Positions 7,940 through 16,441 of a stretch of DNA of 28,855 nucleotides are shown here, in pieces. Every line of letters starts with the position of its first letter. Position 1 is the stretch's first letter. The notes below the pieces were generated by a model. It ran no database searches and was not told the DNA's origin. It saw nothing but the letters and a program-made list of their open reading frames with translations. The DNA is from DATEOR01 sp035698665 (lineage in GTDB: Bacteria > Actinomycetota > Thermoleophilia > Gaiellales > Gaiellaceae). The translations under genes were made by a program, and so were the position numbers. Location: positions 1-28,855 of the forward strand of contig DASSBN010000029.1 of the NCBI GenBank assembly GCA_035698665.1, read 5' to 3'.

Positions 7940-8414
7940 GCTTCGCGTCGGAATCGGGCTGGATGCGCACGCCTTCTCGGACGACGCGCGGCTCGTCCTC
8001 GGAGGAGTCGAGTTCCCGGGCAGCGGGCTCGCGGGCCACTCGGACGGCGACGTCGTCACGCACGCCCTCATCGACGCCATCCTCGGCGCTGCCGGCCTGG
8101 AGGACATCGGAGCCCTCTTTCCGTCGGGCGACGCGGAGTGGAAGGGCGCCGCGTCTCTCGACCTCCTGAAGAAGGCCTACGACGAGGCTCGCAAGGCCGG
8201 CTGGGAGCTCGTCAACGCGGACTGCGTCCTCATCGGCGAGGAGCCCCGGATCGCGCCCGTGCGCGGCGAGCTGCGCGAGCGGCTGAGCGGCGCGCTGGGC
8301 GTCGACCTGGACAGGGTCACGGTGCGCGCGACCACGACGGATGGACTTGGCTTCTCGGGCCGTGGCGAGGGGCTCGCCGCGCAAGCGGTCGCCCTGCTTC
8401 GCAGGCAGGAGTAG
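7932..8414 (+). CDS. ispF: 2-C-methyl-D-erythritol 2,4-cyclodiphosphate synthase
   Basis: 160 residues, the usual length. It cyclises CDP-ME 2-phosphate to MEcPP, two steps after IspD. Metal ligands are visible: Asp 11 and His 13 (GLDAHAF) and His 44 (GHSDGDVVTHAL). EDIGALFPSGD and the C-terminal TTTDGLGFSGRGEG segment at about 134-147 complete the active site at the trimer interface. The second position after DAH is Ala rather than the frequent Arg (DxHRF), a mild variation. ATG 7932 lies within the end of ispD. Confidence 0.96.
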   Translation: MSELRVGIGLDAHAFSDDARLVLGGVEFPGSGLAGHSDGDVVTHALIDAILGAAGLEDIGALFPSGDAEWKGAASLDLLKKAYDEARKAGWELVNADCVLIGEEPRIAPVRGELRERLSGALGVDLDRVTVRATTTDGLGFSGRGEGLAAQAVALLRRQE

Positions 8415-8424
8415 GATTTTCGTC

Positions 8425-8694
8425 GTGAGGGGGAGGAATGCGATCAAGCTCGCAACCGCTGCGCTCGTCGCGGCGGCTGTGGCGCAGGAGCTCCGCAAGC
8501 CGAGCTCCGAGCGGACCTGGCACGGCCGCGTGGCCGGCTTCGTCCCGTACGACTTCCGACCGCCGACCCTCGACCGCCTTCGCGCTGCGTGGTGGAGCCC
8601 CGAGGATCCGCGGATCTTCACCGACCGGGTTTTCGGCGTGGGCTGGGCGGTCAACCTTGGGCGTGTGGCCAAGCTGACGCTGGAGAAGGCATGA
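8425..8694 (+). CDS. Small DUF5808-like protein
   Basis: 89 residues from GTG 8425, 10 bases after the ispF stop. An N-terminal hydrophobic stretch (KLATAALVAAAVAQEL) could be a membrane or signal segment. The rest contains GFVPYDFRPPTLDRLRAAWW, PEDPRIFTDRVFGVGWAVNL, matching the pattern I know from DUF5808 proteins (PYDFR-PT ... P-x-x-P-R-x-F ... G-x-G-W-x-x-N). No biochemical function is known to me. Its stop overlaps the rhodanese start as ATGA, so the two are coupled. Confidence 0.65.
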   Translation: MRGRNAIKLATAALVAAAVAQELRKPSSERTWHGRVAGFVPYDFRPPTLDRLRAAWWSPEDPRIFTDRVFGVGWAVNLGRVAKLTLEKA

Positions 8695-9113
8695 GGAAGC
8701 GGATCGAGGACATCCTCGACGACGCGGCTGTCCGGCTCGGCAGGCTCAGCCCGGTCGAGGCATGGGCCGAGATGCGCGCCGGCGCGATCCTCGTCGACAC
8801 CCGCTCGCCCGACCAGCGCCAGGAGCAGGGCTACATTCCGGGCTCGGTGCATCACCCTCTGTCCACGCTGCTCTGGCGACTCGATCCCGATTGCCCGACC
8901 TCGAACGAGAAGATTCCACTCGACGCCCGCGTGATCCTCATCTGCCGGGAGGGCTACTCCTCCGTGCTCGCGGCCGCGCAGCTGCAGGAGATCGGCTTTG
9001 AGGACGCGACCGACGTGATCGGCGGCGTCGAGGACTGGAAGAAGGCCGGGCTTCCCGTGCTACGGCAAGCGAACCAGGCCATCGTCGAGACGGACGAGGC
9101 CGTCGCGCGCTAG
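8691..9113 (+). CDS. Rhodanese-like domain protein
   Basis: 140 residues forming a single rhodanese domain. LVDTRSPDQRQEQGYIPGSVHHP is the typical N-terminal signature. LICREGYSS places the catalytic Cys at residue 85 in a CRxGYSS loop, and DVIGGVEDWKKAGLPV is the typical ending. Such proteins carry sulfur as a Cys persulfide; partner and role are not evident. The active Cys is present, so the domain should be catalytically competent. ATG 8691 overlaps the previous stop by 4 bases. Its last 54 bases overlap the 3' end of the convergent mutY. Confidence 0.88.
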   Translation: MRKRIEDILDDAAVRLGRLSPVEAWAEMRAGAILVDTRSPDQRQEQGYIPGSVHHPLSTLLWRLDPDCPTSNEKIPLDARVILICREGYSSVLAAAQLQEIGFEDATDVIGGVEDWKKAGLPVLRQANQAIVETDEAVAR

Positions 9114-9782
9114 CGCCGCGACAGCGTCTCCGTCGAGCTCACTCGCAGGCCGTGCTTCCTCGGCGACGAGACGGAGGGTCTGCGCGCGCAGCTGCCGGAA
9201 CGACCCCTCGAAACGGTCCTGCTTGCGCCGGGGCTCGTAGCGACGGCCGCGTGACGGGCACTCCTCGGCCAGCGGGCAGGAGCCGCAGCGTGGGATGCGG
9301 GCGAGGCAGACGGTCGCGCCGAGGTCCATGAGCGCGTGCGCGGCGGCCGGGCCGAACTCGCCGCGCGTGCGCTCGAGCACGCGGCTCACGTTGACGTCCA
9401 GCGGTAGCACGTCCTCCTCGAAGGCGAAGCGGGCCACCGCATCGGCGGTGTAGCGCCCGACCCCGGGGAGCTCGGTGAGGTCGTCCGGCCATCCCGCGTC
9501 CGCGATGCGCTCGGCCGCTCGGTGGAGATTGACGGCGCGGCGGTTGTAGCCGAGCCCTTGCCACTCCCGGATGACATCGGAGCGCGGGGCCGCCGCGAGC
9601 GCCTCGGCGGTCGGCCACCGCTCGAGCCAGCGCAGGTAACGCGGGACGACCCGCTCGACCTGCGTCTGCTGGAGCATCACCTCGCTGACGAGGATCGCGT
9701 AGGGATCTCGTATGCGCCGCCACGGCAGGTCGCGTCCCTCGAGCGCGTACCAGGCGAGCAGGAGCCGCTTGAGGTCAGCCAT
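9060..9782 (-). CDS. mutY: A/G-specific adenine glycosylase, short form
   Basis: 240 residues. MutY removes adenine mispaired with 8-oxoguanine. The family signature LVSEVMLQQTQVERVVPRYL supplies the catalytic Glu 34. The helix-hairpin-helix LPGVGRYTADA lies at about 105-115, the catalytic Asp 129 is in LDVNVSRVL, and the 4Fe-4S cysteines are 159, 166, 169 and 175 with the expected C-x6-C-x2-C-x5-C spacing. After the cluster only about 65 residues remain, so the Nudix-like C-terminal domain that recognises 8-oxoG in longer MutYs is absent or replaced by a short helical tail. ATG 9782 overlaps the end of the antiporter gene by 8 bases, so the two form an operon. Confidence 0.92.
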   Translation of the reverse strand: MADLKRLLLAWYALEGRDLPWRRIRDPYAILVSEVMLQQTQVERVVPRYLRWLERWPTAEALAAAPRSDVIREWQGLGYNRRAVNLHRAAERIADAGWPDDLTELPGVGRYTADAVARFAFEEDVLPLDVNVSRVLERTRGEFGPAAAHALMDLGATVCLARIPRCGSCPLAEECPSRGRRYEPRRKQDRFEGSFRQLRAQTLRLVAEEARPASELDGDAVAALARDGLVRLDDGLVRLP

Positions 9783-11361
9783 CGAGCCGGGCCTCTTCGA
9801 GGTCGAGGTCGCGGATGACGCGGCGCATGACGACGTCGTCGATCCGCTGCTCCCGGCGCAGATCGAAGACTGCGCGCCGCTCGGCCACGAGGACCTCCCG
9901 CAGAAGCCGCTGGTAGTCGAGCGAGCGGCTCTCGATGCCGCCGTCGCTCTCCGGATCGAAACGACTGCGGAAGCGTTCGCGCCGGAAGTTGAACATCCCG
10001 CGCACGCGCTCGAGCGTGTCGTCGCGCACCCAGTCCTCGTCCGCGAGCTCCTCGAGGCGGGCGAGCGCGGCCTCCGTCGCGTAGATACGCGCCTTGTTCT
10101 CCTCCTTCTCGGTGCGGCCCTCGTCCTCGAGGCCGATGAGCTTGAGAAGCGCCGGGAACGAAAGACCCTGGACGACGAGCGACGTCAGGATCACGCCGAA
10201 GGTGAGGAAGATGATCAGCTCGCGATTCGGGAAGGCGCCGCCCGCGTCGGTCGTGAGGGGAAGCGCGAGCGCCGCGGCGAGGGAGACCGCGCCGCGCATC
10301 CCGGACCAGCCGAGGATGAGCGAGGCCCGCCCGGGGTTCTGGATTGGCCGTTTCTTGCGTCGCATCCACGCGGTCACGTACGTGCCGGGAATCACCCAGA
10401 GGAAGCGCGCGGCGATGACCGCGAGAGACACCGCGGCCGCATAGCCGACAAGCCTCGCCGGCGAGTAGCCGGACAGGGCGTCGACGATCACCGGCAGCTG
10501 CAGGCCGATGAGCGCGAAGAGGAGTGCGTTCAGCATGAAGAACGTGATCTCCCAGACGGCAAGGCCCTGGAGCCGCGTCTGCCAGGTCGTCAGCTCCGGC
10601 GTGTACCAGCCCATGTAGATGCCGATCGTGACCGCGGCGAGCACGCCCGAGACCCCCATCGCCACGGCCGGGAGATAGGCGAAGTACCCGCTCATGAGCG
10701 AGACGGTGATCGCGAGCGCGGGATCCTTGATCTTCTTGCGCACGTTGCGGACGACGAACCCCACGCCGAGGCCGACGCCGATCCCTCCGACGACGCTCAC
10801 CGCGAAGTTGCCGGCCGCGTCGGCGAACGAGAACGTCCCGCTCACGACCGCGACGACGGCGAACTTGTACGCGACGAGCGCGGTGCCGTCGTTCACGAGG
10901 CTCTCGCCTTCGATGAGCGCCACGAGTCGCCGCGGAAGGCCCAGGCGCTCCGCGATCGCGGTGGCGGCGGTCGGGTCAGTCGGGGAGACGACCGCGCCGA
11001 GCACGAACGCCTCCCCCCAGCCGAGGCCGGGGATGAGCTCGTGCGCGACCACGGCGACGATGACCATCGTGCAGAGGACGAGCCCGATCGCGAGCAGCGT
11101 GATTGCGAAGGCGTTCTCACGGAGATCCCGGAGCGACGTGAAGAACGCGGCGCCGTACAGAAGCGGTGGCAGGACTGCGATGAGGACGAGGTCCGGCGGC
11201 AGCTCGACTGCGGGTATCCCCGGGATGAACCCGAGCCCGAGGCCGCCGACGACGAGGAGGATCGGGTACGGGACGTTCGTCCGCTCCGCGGCGACGAGGA
11301 GCAGCGCGACCGCAGCGATGATGGCGAGAAGGGCGAGGCTGTCTTCGGCGGAAAACGTCAT
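9775..11361 (-). CDS. Na+/H+ antiporter, CPA1 (NhaP-type) family
   Basis: 528 residues. About 12 hydrophobic segments fill the first 400 residues. VVSPTDPTAATAIAERLGLP carries the conserved Asp pair region of CPA1 exchangers (SPTDP), and IEGESLVNDGTALVAYKFAV is the second core motif (ESLxNDG). LILGWSGMRGAVSLAAALALP is the third hallmark. A charged cytoplasmic C-terminal domain of about 110 residues follows, rich in Arg and Glu. The protein should exchange Na+ or K+ for H+ at the inner membrane. It starts 31 bases from divergent gltX and is followed by an overlapping mutY. Confidence 0.92.
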   Translation of the reverse strand: MTFSAEDSLALLAIIAAVALLLVAAERTNVPYPILLVVGGLGLGFIPGIPAVELPPDLVLIAVLPPLLYGAAFFTSLRDLRENAFAITLLAIGLVLCTMVIVAVVAHELIPGLGWGEAFVLGAVVSPTDPTAATAIAERLGLPRRLVALIEGESLVNDGTALVAYKFAVVAVVSGTFSFADAAGNFAVSVVGGIGVGLGVGFVVRNVRKKIKDPALAITVSLMSGYFAYLPAVAMGVSGVLAAVTIGIYMGWYTPELTTWQTRLQGLAVWEITFFMLNALLFALIGLQLPVIVDALSGYSPARLVGYAAAVSLAVIAARFLWVIPGTYVTAWMRRKKRPIQNPGRASLILGWSGMRGAVSLAAALALPLTTDAGGAFPNRELIIFLTFGVILTSLVVQGLSFPALLKLIGLEDEGRTEKEENKARIYATEAALARLEELADEDWVRDDTLERVRGMFNFRRERFRSRFDPESDGGIESRSLDYQRLLREVLVAERRAVFDLRREQRIDDVVMRRVIRDLDLEEARLDG

Positions 11362-11380
11362 TCGGCTGCGACGACAACGT

Positions 11381-11386
11381 TAGATT
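11381..11386 (+). promoter_or_regulatory. -10 element for leaderless gltX
   Basis: TAGATT ends 6 bases before the ATG at 11393, and there is no Shine-Dalgarno sequence in the 31-base gap to the divergent antiporter gene. With normal spacing transcription would begin at or next to the A of the start codon. No convincing -35 hexamer is seen. Confidence 0.5.
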
Positions 11387-11392
11387 GATCCG

Positions 11393-12397
11393 ATGGTTCG
11401 CGTCCGTTTCGCTCCGAGCCCGACAGGCTCGCTCCATGTCGGCAACGCGCTCAGCGCGGTCGTCAACCGGCGCGCGGGCGACTGGATGCTCCTCCGCATC
11501 GACGACACCGATCCCACGCGGAACGTCGAGGGCGGCGAGGAGGCGATTCTCGGCGACCTCGGGTGGCTCGGAATCGAGTGGGAAGAAGGGCCGGTGCGGC
11601 AGAGTGCACGGCTCGACCGCTATCGCGACGCGGCGGAGCAGATCGGCACCGATCGCTTCGACGGCATCACGCTTCTACGCGAGGACGGCACCGCGACGTA
11701 TCACCTCGCGAGCGTCGTGGACGACGCCGACTTCGGCATCACGCGCGTCTACCGCGGCAGCGACCACCGGCCCAACGAGGAGCTGCACCGCCGGCTGCAC
11801 GAGGCGCTCGGGACGACCGCTCCCGAGTACGTCCACCATGGGCTGATCCTCGGGGACGACGGCAAGAAGCTCTCGAAGCGCGCGGCCGGGGCGACCGTCG
11901 CCTCCCTACGCGATATGGGTCTTCCCGCCTCGGCGGTTCGGGCCTACCTGGAGGAGCTCGGCCTCCCGCGCCACGACGTCAACTACGACCTGCCGCGGCT
12001 GCGGCGGCTCGCGCTCGACGCGATCGGGGCGCTCGGTGACGAGGAGCTCGCACAGGCGGCCGAGGCTCCGCCGGAGGTCGTTCCGGCTCTTCGCGGCGCG
12101 CGCGACCTGAACGAGGCGCGGGAGATCGCGCGCACGCTCCTCGCGACGCCGGCGCCGGAGCCAAGCGACCATCCCGAGACGCTTGCCCGCTTCCGCGAGC
12201 TGCGCCAAGGGGCCGCTGAGAGCCTCGATCAGGCCGCTGCGAGGGAGATCCTGCGCGAGCTCAAGGCAGTCGGCGGCGACCTGAAATCGCTTCGGCGCGC
12301 GCTCACCGGCGCCGACCACGGGCCTGAGCTCTGGACGGTGCTGGTCGCCCTGCCGCGCGGCGAGGCTTTGCGGCGGGCGGACGCGGCCAGCTCGTGA
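11393..12397 (+). CDS. gltX: Glutamyl-tRNA synthetase, compact form
   Basis: 334 residues, against about 470 for ordinary bacterial GluRS. The N-terminal catalytic signature VRFAPSPTGSLHVGNAL (HIGH motif as HVGN, 15-18) and LRIDDTDPTRN are intact. DGTATYHLASVVDDADFGITRVYRGSDH matches the active-site strand, and GDDGKKLSKRAAG gives the KMSKS loop at about 159-163. Between Arg-Tyr 76-77 and Gly 85 the acceptor-binding insertion of roughly 75 residues, with its Cys-rich zinc site, is missing. The C-terminal helical part ends LKSLRRALTGADHGPELWTVLVALP, as in GluRS anticodon domains, so this is not a GluQ-RS. It lies between ispF and cysS, where Firmicutes carry gltX. The last 95 bases overlap the convergent lysR gene. 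Confidence 0.85.
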   Translation: MVRVRFAPSPTGSLHVGNALSAVVNRRAGDWMLLRIDDTDPTRNVEGGEEAILGDLGWLGIEWEEGPVRQSARLDRYRDAAEQIGTDRFDGITLLREDGTATYHLASVVDDADFGITRVYRGSDHRPNEELHRRLHEALGTTAPEYVHHGLILGDDGKKLSKRAAGATVASLRDMGLPASAVRAYLEELGLPRHDVNYDLPRLRRLALDAIGALGDEELAQAAEAPPEVVPALRGARDLNEAREIARTLLATPAPEPSDHPETLARFRELRQGAAESLDQAAAREILRELKAVGGDLKSLRRALTGADHGPELWTVLVALPRGEALRRADAASS

Positions 12398-13286
12398 GCT
12401 CGTCGCGGATCTCCTCGAAGGTCGCGAGGAACGCCTTCGCCTGACCCGCGGGCGGGCCTGCGTCACGCCTCGTGATCGCGACGATCTTGCGGCGAACAGG
12501 GGAGGCGTCCACGACCTCGACCTCCGCGAGCGTGCCGGCCTCGAGCTCGTCGGCGACGGAGGTCTGGGGGAGGAGAGCAACCCCGAAACCTTGCTCGACC
12601 ATCTTCTTGGCCGCATCGATGTTGTCGAGCTCCATCCGTCCCGCCGGCGAGACCCCGGCCGTCACGAAGAGCGCGCTCGTCAAATCGTGGTAGCTCGACG
12701 TCCTGTCGAACTGGATGAGTTGCTCGTCGGCGAGCTCCTTCATCCGGATGCGCCCGTCCGTCGCGAAGCGGTGCCCGGGCTCGACGACGAGGATGAGCCG
12801 GTCTTCGTAGAGCGGCGTCGAGACGATGTCGGGATGCTGGAGGACGCGGACGAGGCCGACGGTGACCTGCTCACGCAGGACGAGATCCAGGATCTCCTCC
12901 GAGTGGCCGGTGCGCACGCTCACCAAGACGCGCGGGTACCCCTCGGAAAAGCGCTTCAGCAGCGGGGGTAGCACGTAGGTCGAGACTGCCGGCGCGGCGC
13001 CGATCGCGAGCCGCCCGGCGCCGCCGCGCTCGAGCGCGTTCACCTGCATCCGCCCGTCGGTGAGCGTCTCGAGCGAGCGGACGGCGTAGGGGAGAAACGC
13101 GCTGCCTGCGTCCGTGAGCCGCATCCCGCGTGGCCCGCGCACGAAGAGCTGCGCGCCGAGATCGGCCTCGAGGCCTTTGAGCCTTGCCGTCAGCGCGGGC
13201 TGGGAGATGAAGAGCGCGTCGGCGGCACGACTCACGCTCTGGCGCCGCGCGGTCTCCACGAAGGCCGCAATCTGGTTCAAGAGCAT
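12303..13286 (-). CDS. LysR-family transcriptional regulator
   Basis: 327 residues from ATG 13286. The N-terminal winged helix-turn-helix reads LLNQIAAFVETARRQSVSRA, then ADALFISQPALTARLKGLEADLGAQLFVR, a textbook LysR pattern. The C-terminal part (GAAPAVSTYVLPPLLKRFSEGYP, later GVALLPQTSVADELEAG) is the periplasmic-binding-like effector domain. A basic Pro/Arg-rich tail of about 35 residues follows; it overlaps gltX on the other strand. It is divergent from the small Cys protein, malate synthase and isocitrate lyase, the usual geometry for a LysR regulator and its target, so it probably controls the glyoxylate shunt. A possible effector (glyoxylate, acetyl-CoA or another metabolite) is not indicated by the sequence. 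Confidence 0.92.
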   Translation of the reverse strand: MLLNQIAAFVETARRQSVSRAADALFISQPALTARLKGLEADLGAQLFVRGPRGMRLTDAGSAFLPYAVRSLETLTDGRMQVNALERGGAGRLAIGAAPAVSTYVLPPLLKRFSEGYPRVLVSVRTGHSEEILDLVLREQVTVGLVRVLQHPDIVSTPLYEDRLILVVEPGHRFATDGRIRMKELADEQLIQFDRTSSYHDLTSALFVTAGVSPAGRMELDNIDAAKKMVEQGFGVALLPQTSVADELEAGTLAEVEVVDASPVRRKIVAITRRDAGPPAGQAKAFLATFEEIRDELTSWPRPPAAKPRRAAGRPAPSRAQARGRRR

Positions 13287-13362
13287 CGCGATAGATTTTA
13301 CTGATATCGATGATCGAAACAAATCATTGTGTAAATATCGGGCAGGTCGGTACCTTGAGTTC
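13287..13362 (+). promoter_or_regulatory. Divergent lysR / glyoxylate-shunt control region
   Basis: This 76-base gap is AT-rich against its surroundings. It holds a dyad ATGAT-N8-ATCAT at 13310-13327. For the plus strand, TTGTGT (13327-13332) and TACCTT (13351-13356) are 18 bases apart, and TACCTT ends 6 bases before ATG 13363. For the minus strand, TTGTTT (rev. comp. of 13317-13322) and TAAAAT (rev. comp. of 13295-13300) are 16 bases apart and would start lysR almost without a leader. The dyad covers the lysR -35 and abuts the plus-strand -35, as expected for a LysR protein that represses itself and activates its neighbour. Confidence 0.5.
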
Positions 13363-13515
13363 ATGGAAGCGGCATTCACCTTCGACGTGGAGCTTGACGA
13401 GCGCGAGGAACGCGAGCGGCCCGACCCTCCGCGCCGGCTCTCCTACCTGAGCACCTCCGAGATCGCGGATTGCACCTGCCCCGAATGGTGCGAGCGCGAC
13501 CACGACCGAGACTAG
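13363..13515 (+). CDS. Small Cys-rich protein preceding malate synthase
   Basis: 50 residues from ATG 13363. The first half is acidic and charged (EAAFTFDVELDEREERERP). The second half ends STSEIADCTCPEWCERDHDRD, with three cysteines in C-x-C-P-x-W-C followed by a His-containing acidic tail, which could bind zinc or another metal. The stop is 7 bases before the GTG of malate synthase, so it is the first gene of the glyoxylate-shunt operon. The start is supported by the -10-like TACCTT six bases upstream. I do not recognise a family with confidence; C-P-x-W-C motifs occur in several small actinobacterial proteins of unknown role. Confidence 0.6.
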   Translation: MEAAFTFDVELDEREERERPDPPRRLSYLSTSEIADCTCPEWCERDHDRD

Positions 13516-13522
13516 AGCGAGG

Positions 13523-15076
<1,554 letters not shown>

Positions 15077-15086
15077 GAGGCCCCGG

Positions 15087-16322
15087 ATGGACCGCTGGAA
15101 GGGAATCGAACGCGTGTACACCGAAGAGGACGTGGAGCGGCTCCGCGGGACCATCCGCGTCGAGCACTCGCTCGCGCGCCTCGGCGCGGAGCGCCTCTGG
15201 CAGCTCCTGCAGGACGAGGACTACGTCGCCGCGCTCGGCGCCATGACCGGCGGCCAGGCGGTGCAGATGGTCAAGGCGGGCCTCAAGGCGATCTACCTCT
15301 CCGGCTGGCAGGTCGCCGCGGACGCCAATCTTTCCGAGCACGTTTATCCCGACCAGAGCCTTTATCCGGTCTCGAGCGCGCCGGCACTTGTTCGCCGCCT
15401 GAACAACGCATTGCGACGCGCGGACCAGATCGAGGCGGCGGAGGGCTCGAACGGCCGCTACTGGCTCGCCCCGATCGTCGCCGACGCAGAGGCCGGCTTC
15501 GGCGGGCCGCTGAACGCCTTCGAGCTGATGAAGTCCTTCATCGAGGCGGGCGCCGCCGGCGTCCACTTCGAGGACCAGCTCGCTTCGGAGAAGAAGTGCG
15601 GCCACCTGGGCGGCAAGGTGCTCGTGCCCACGAGCCAGTTCGTGCGCACGCTCAACGCGGCACGGCTCGCGGCCGACGTCTGCGGCGTGCCGACGATCCT
15701 CGTCGCGCGCACCGACGCTCTCAGCGCGACGCTCTGCACGAGCGACGTCGACGAGCGCGACCACGAGTTCCTCACCGGCGAGCGGACGGCGGAGGGCTAC
15801 TTCTTCGTCCAGCCGGGGCTCGAGTCTGCGATCGCGCGCGGGCTTGCCTACGCGCCGTACGCGGATCTCATCTGGTTCGAGACGTCGACGCCCGACATGC
15901 AGGAGGCGGGCGACTTCGCGGAAGCGATTCGCGAGCGCTTCCCGGGCAAGATCCTCGCCTACAACTGCTCGCCCTCGTTCAACTGGAAGCGGCATCTCGA
16001 AGACGACGAGATCGCCTCGTTCCAGCAGGAGCTCGGGCGCATGGGCTACCGCTTCCAGTTCATCACCCTGGCGGGCTTCCACGCCCTGAATGCGTCGATG
16101 TTCGAGCTGGCCAAGGGCTACTCCGCGGAAGGCATGAGCGCGTATGTGCGGCTGCAGGAGCACGAGTTCGAGCTCGAGGAGGATGGCTACACCGCCACGC
16201 GCCACCAGCGCGAGGTCGGCGCTGGCTACTTCGACCTCGTCGCCCAGGCGGTGTCGGGCGGGGAGAGTTCGACGCTCGCCCTCAAGGGCTCGACCGAAGA
16301 AGCGCAGTTCGGGAAAGCCTGA
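15087..16322 (+). CDS. aceA: Isocitrate lyase
   Basis: 411 residues. It splits isocitrate into glyoxylate and succinate, the first step of the glyoxylate shunt. The catalytic loop KKCGHLGGKVLVPT places the active Cys at residue 171. APIVADAEAGFGG (metal-binding Asp/Glu region), FEDQLASEKK, ILVARTDAL and YNCSPSFNWKRHL are all family hallmarks. The start is ATG 15087, set by AGGAGG at 15075-15080. An upstream in-frame ATG at 15069 overlaps aceB but lacks this spacing. The 411-residue length fits the short bacterial form. Together with aceB it lets the cell grow on acetate or fatty acids. Confidence 0.97.
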   Translation: MDRWKGIERVYTEEDVERLRGTIRVEHSLARLGAERLWQLLQDEDYVAALGAMTGGQAVQMVKAGLKAIYLSGWQVAADANLSEHVYPDQSLYPVSSAPALVRRLNNALRRADQIEAAEGSNGRYWLAPIVADAEAGFGGPLNAFELMKSFIEAGAAGVHFEDQLASEKKCGHLGGKVLVPTSQFVRTLNAARLAADVCGVPTILVARTDALSATLCTSDVDERDHEFLTGERTAEGYFFVQPGLESAIARGLAYAPYADLIWFETSTPDMQEAGDFAEAIRERFPGKILAYNCSPSFNWKRHLEDDEIASFQQELGRMGYRFQFITLAGFHALNASMFELAKGYSAEGMSAYVRLQEHEFELEEDGYTATRHQREVGAGYFDLVAQAVSGGESSTLALKGSTEEAQFGKA

Positions 16323-16351
16323 GCGAGGCGCGCGTCGTACCGCGCGGGCAT

Positions 16352-16383
16352 GTCCGCTGCGGACACCGGGGTCTGACCCCTTT
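16352..16383. repeat. Paired 13-bp odd palindromes (dispersed repeat copy)
   Basis: Two perfect palindromes with one central base lie 3 bases apart: GTCCGC-T-GCGGAC at 16352-16364 and GGGGTC-T-GACCCC at 16368-16380, the second followed by TTT. The GGGGTCTGACCCC core is the reverse complement of the GGGGTCAGACCCC cores near 23.7 and 23.9 kb. The pair lies just after aceA and before cysS, so it could also serve as a terminator for the aceB-aceA transcript. Confidence 0.75.
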
Positions 16384-16429
16384 CTGAGGCTACTCGAGGG
16401 TTTGGGCCTGCCGCCCTGTGCCGAGCGGT

Positions 16430-16435
16430 TATAAC
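16430..16435 (+). promoter_or_regulatory. -10 element for leaderless cysS
   Basis: TATAAC ends 6 bases before GTG 16442, so transcription would begin at the start codon. There is no Shine-Dalgarno sequence. This favours GTG 16442 over the in-frame GTG at 16418, which lies upstream of this element. No clear -35 hexamer is visible. Confidence 0.5.
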
Positions 16436-16441
16436 GCCGGG

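Noticed and set aside
9712..11388. Open frame of 558 codons on the plus strand opposite the antiporter
   Set aside because: Its product is a low-complexity Arg/Glu/Asp-rich chain with no hydrophobic core, whereas the minus frame gives a textbook CPA1 antiporter.
11393..12397. Reading the short synthetase as GluQ-RS (YadB)
   Set aside because: GluQ-RS lacks a C-terminal anticodon domain; here the chain continues about 160 residues after KLSKR and ends in the GluRS-type ALTGADHGPEL segment, and the locus is the gltX position.
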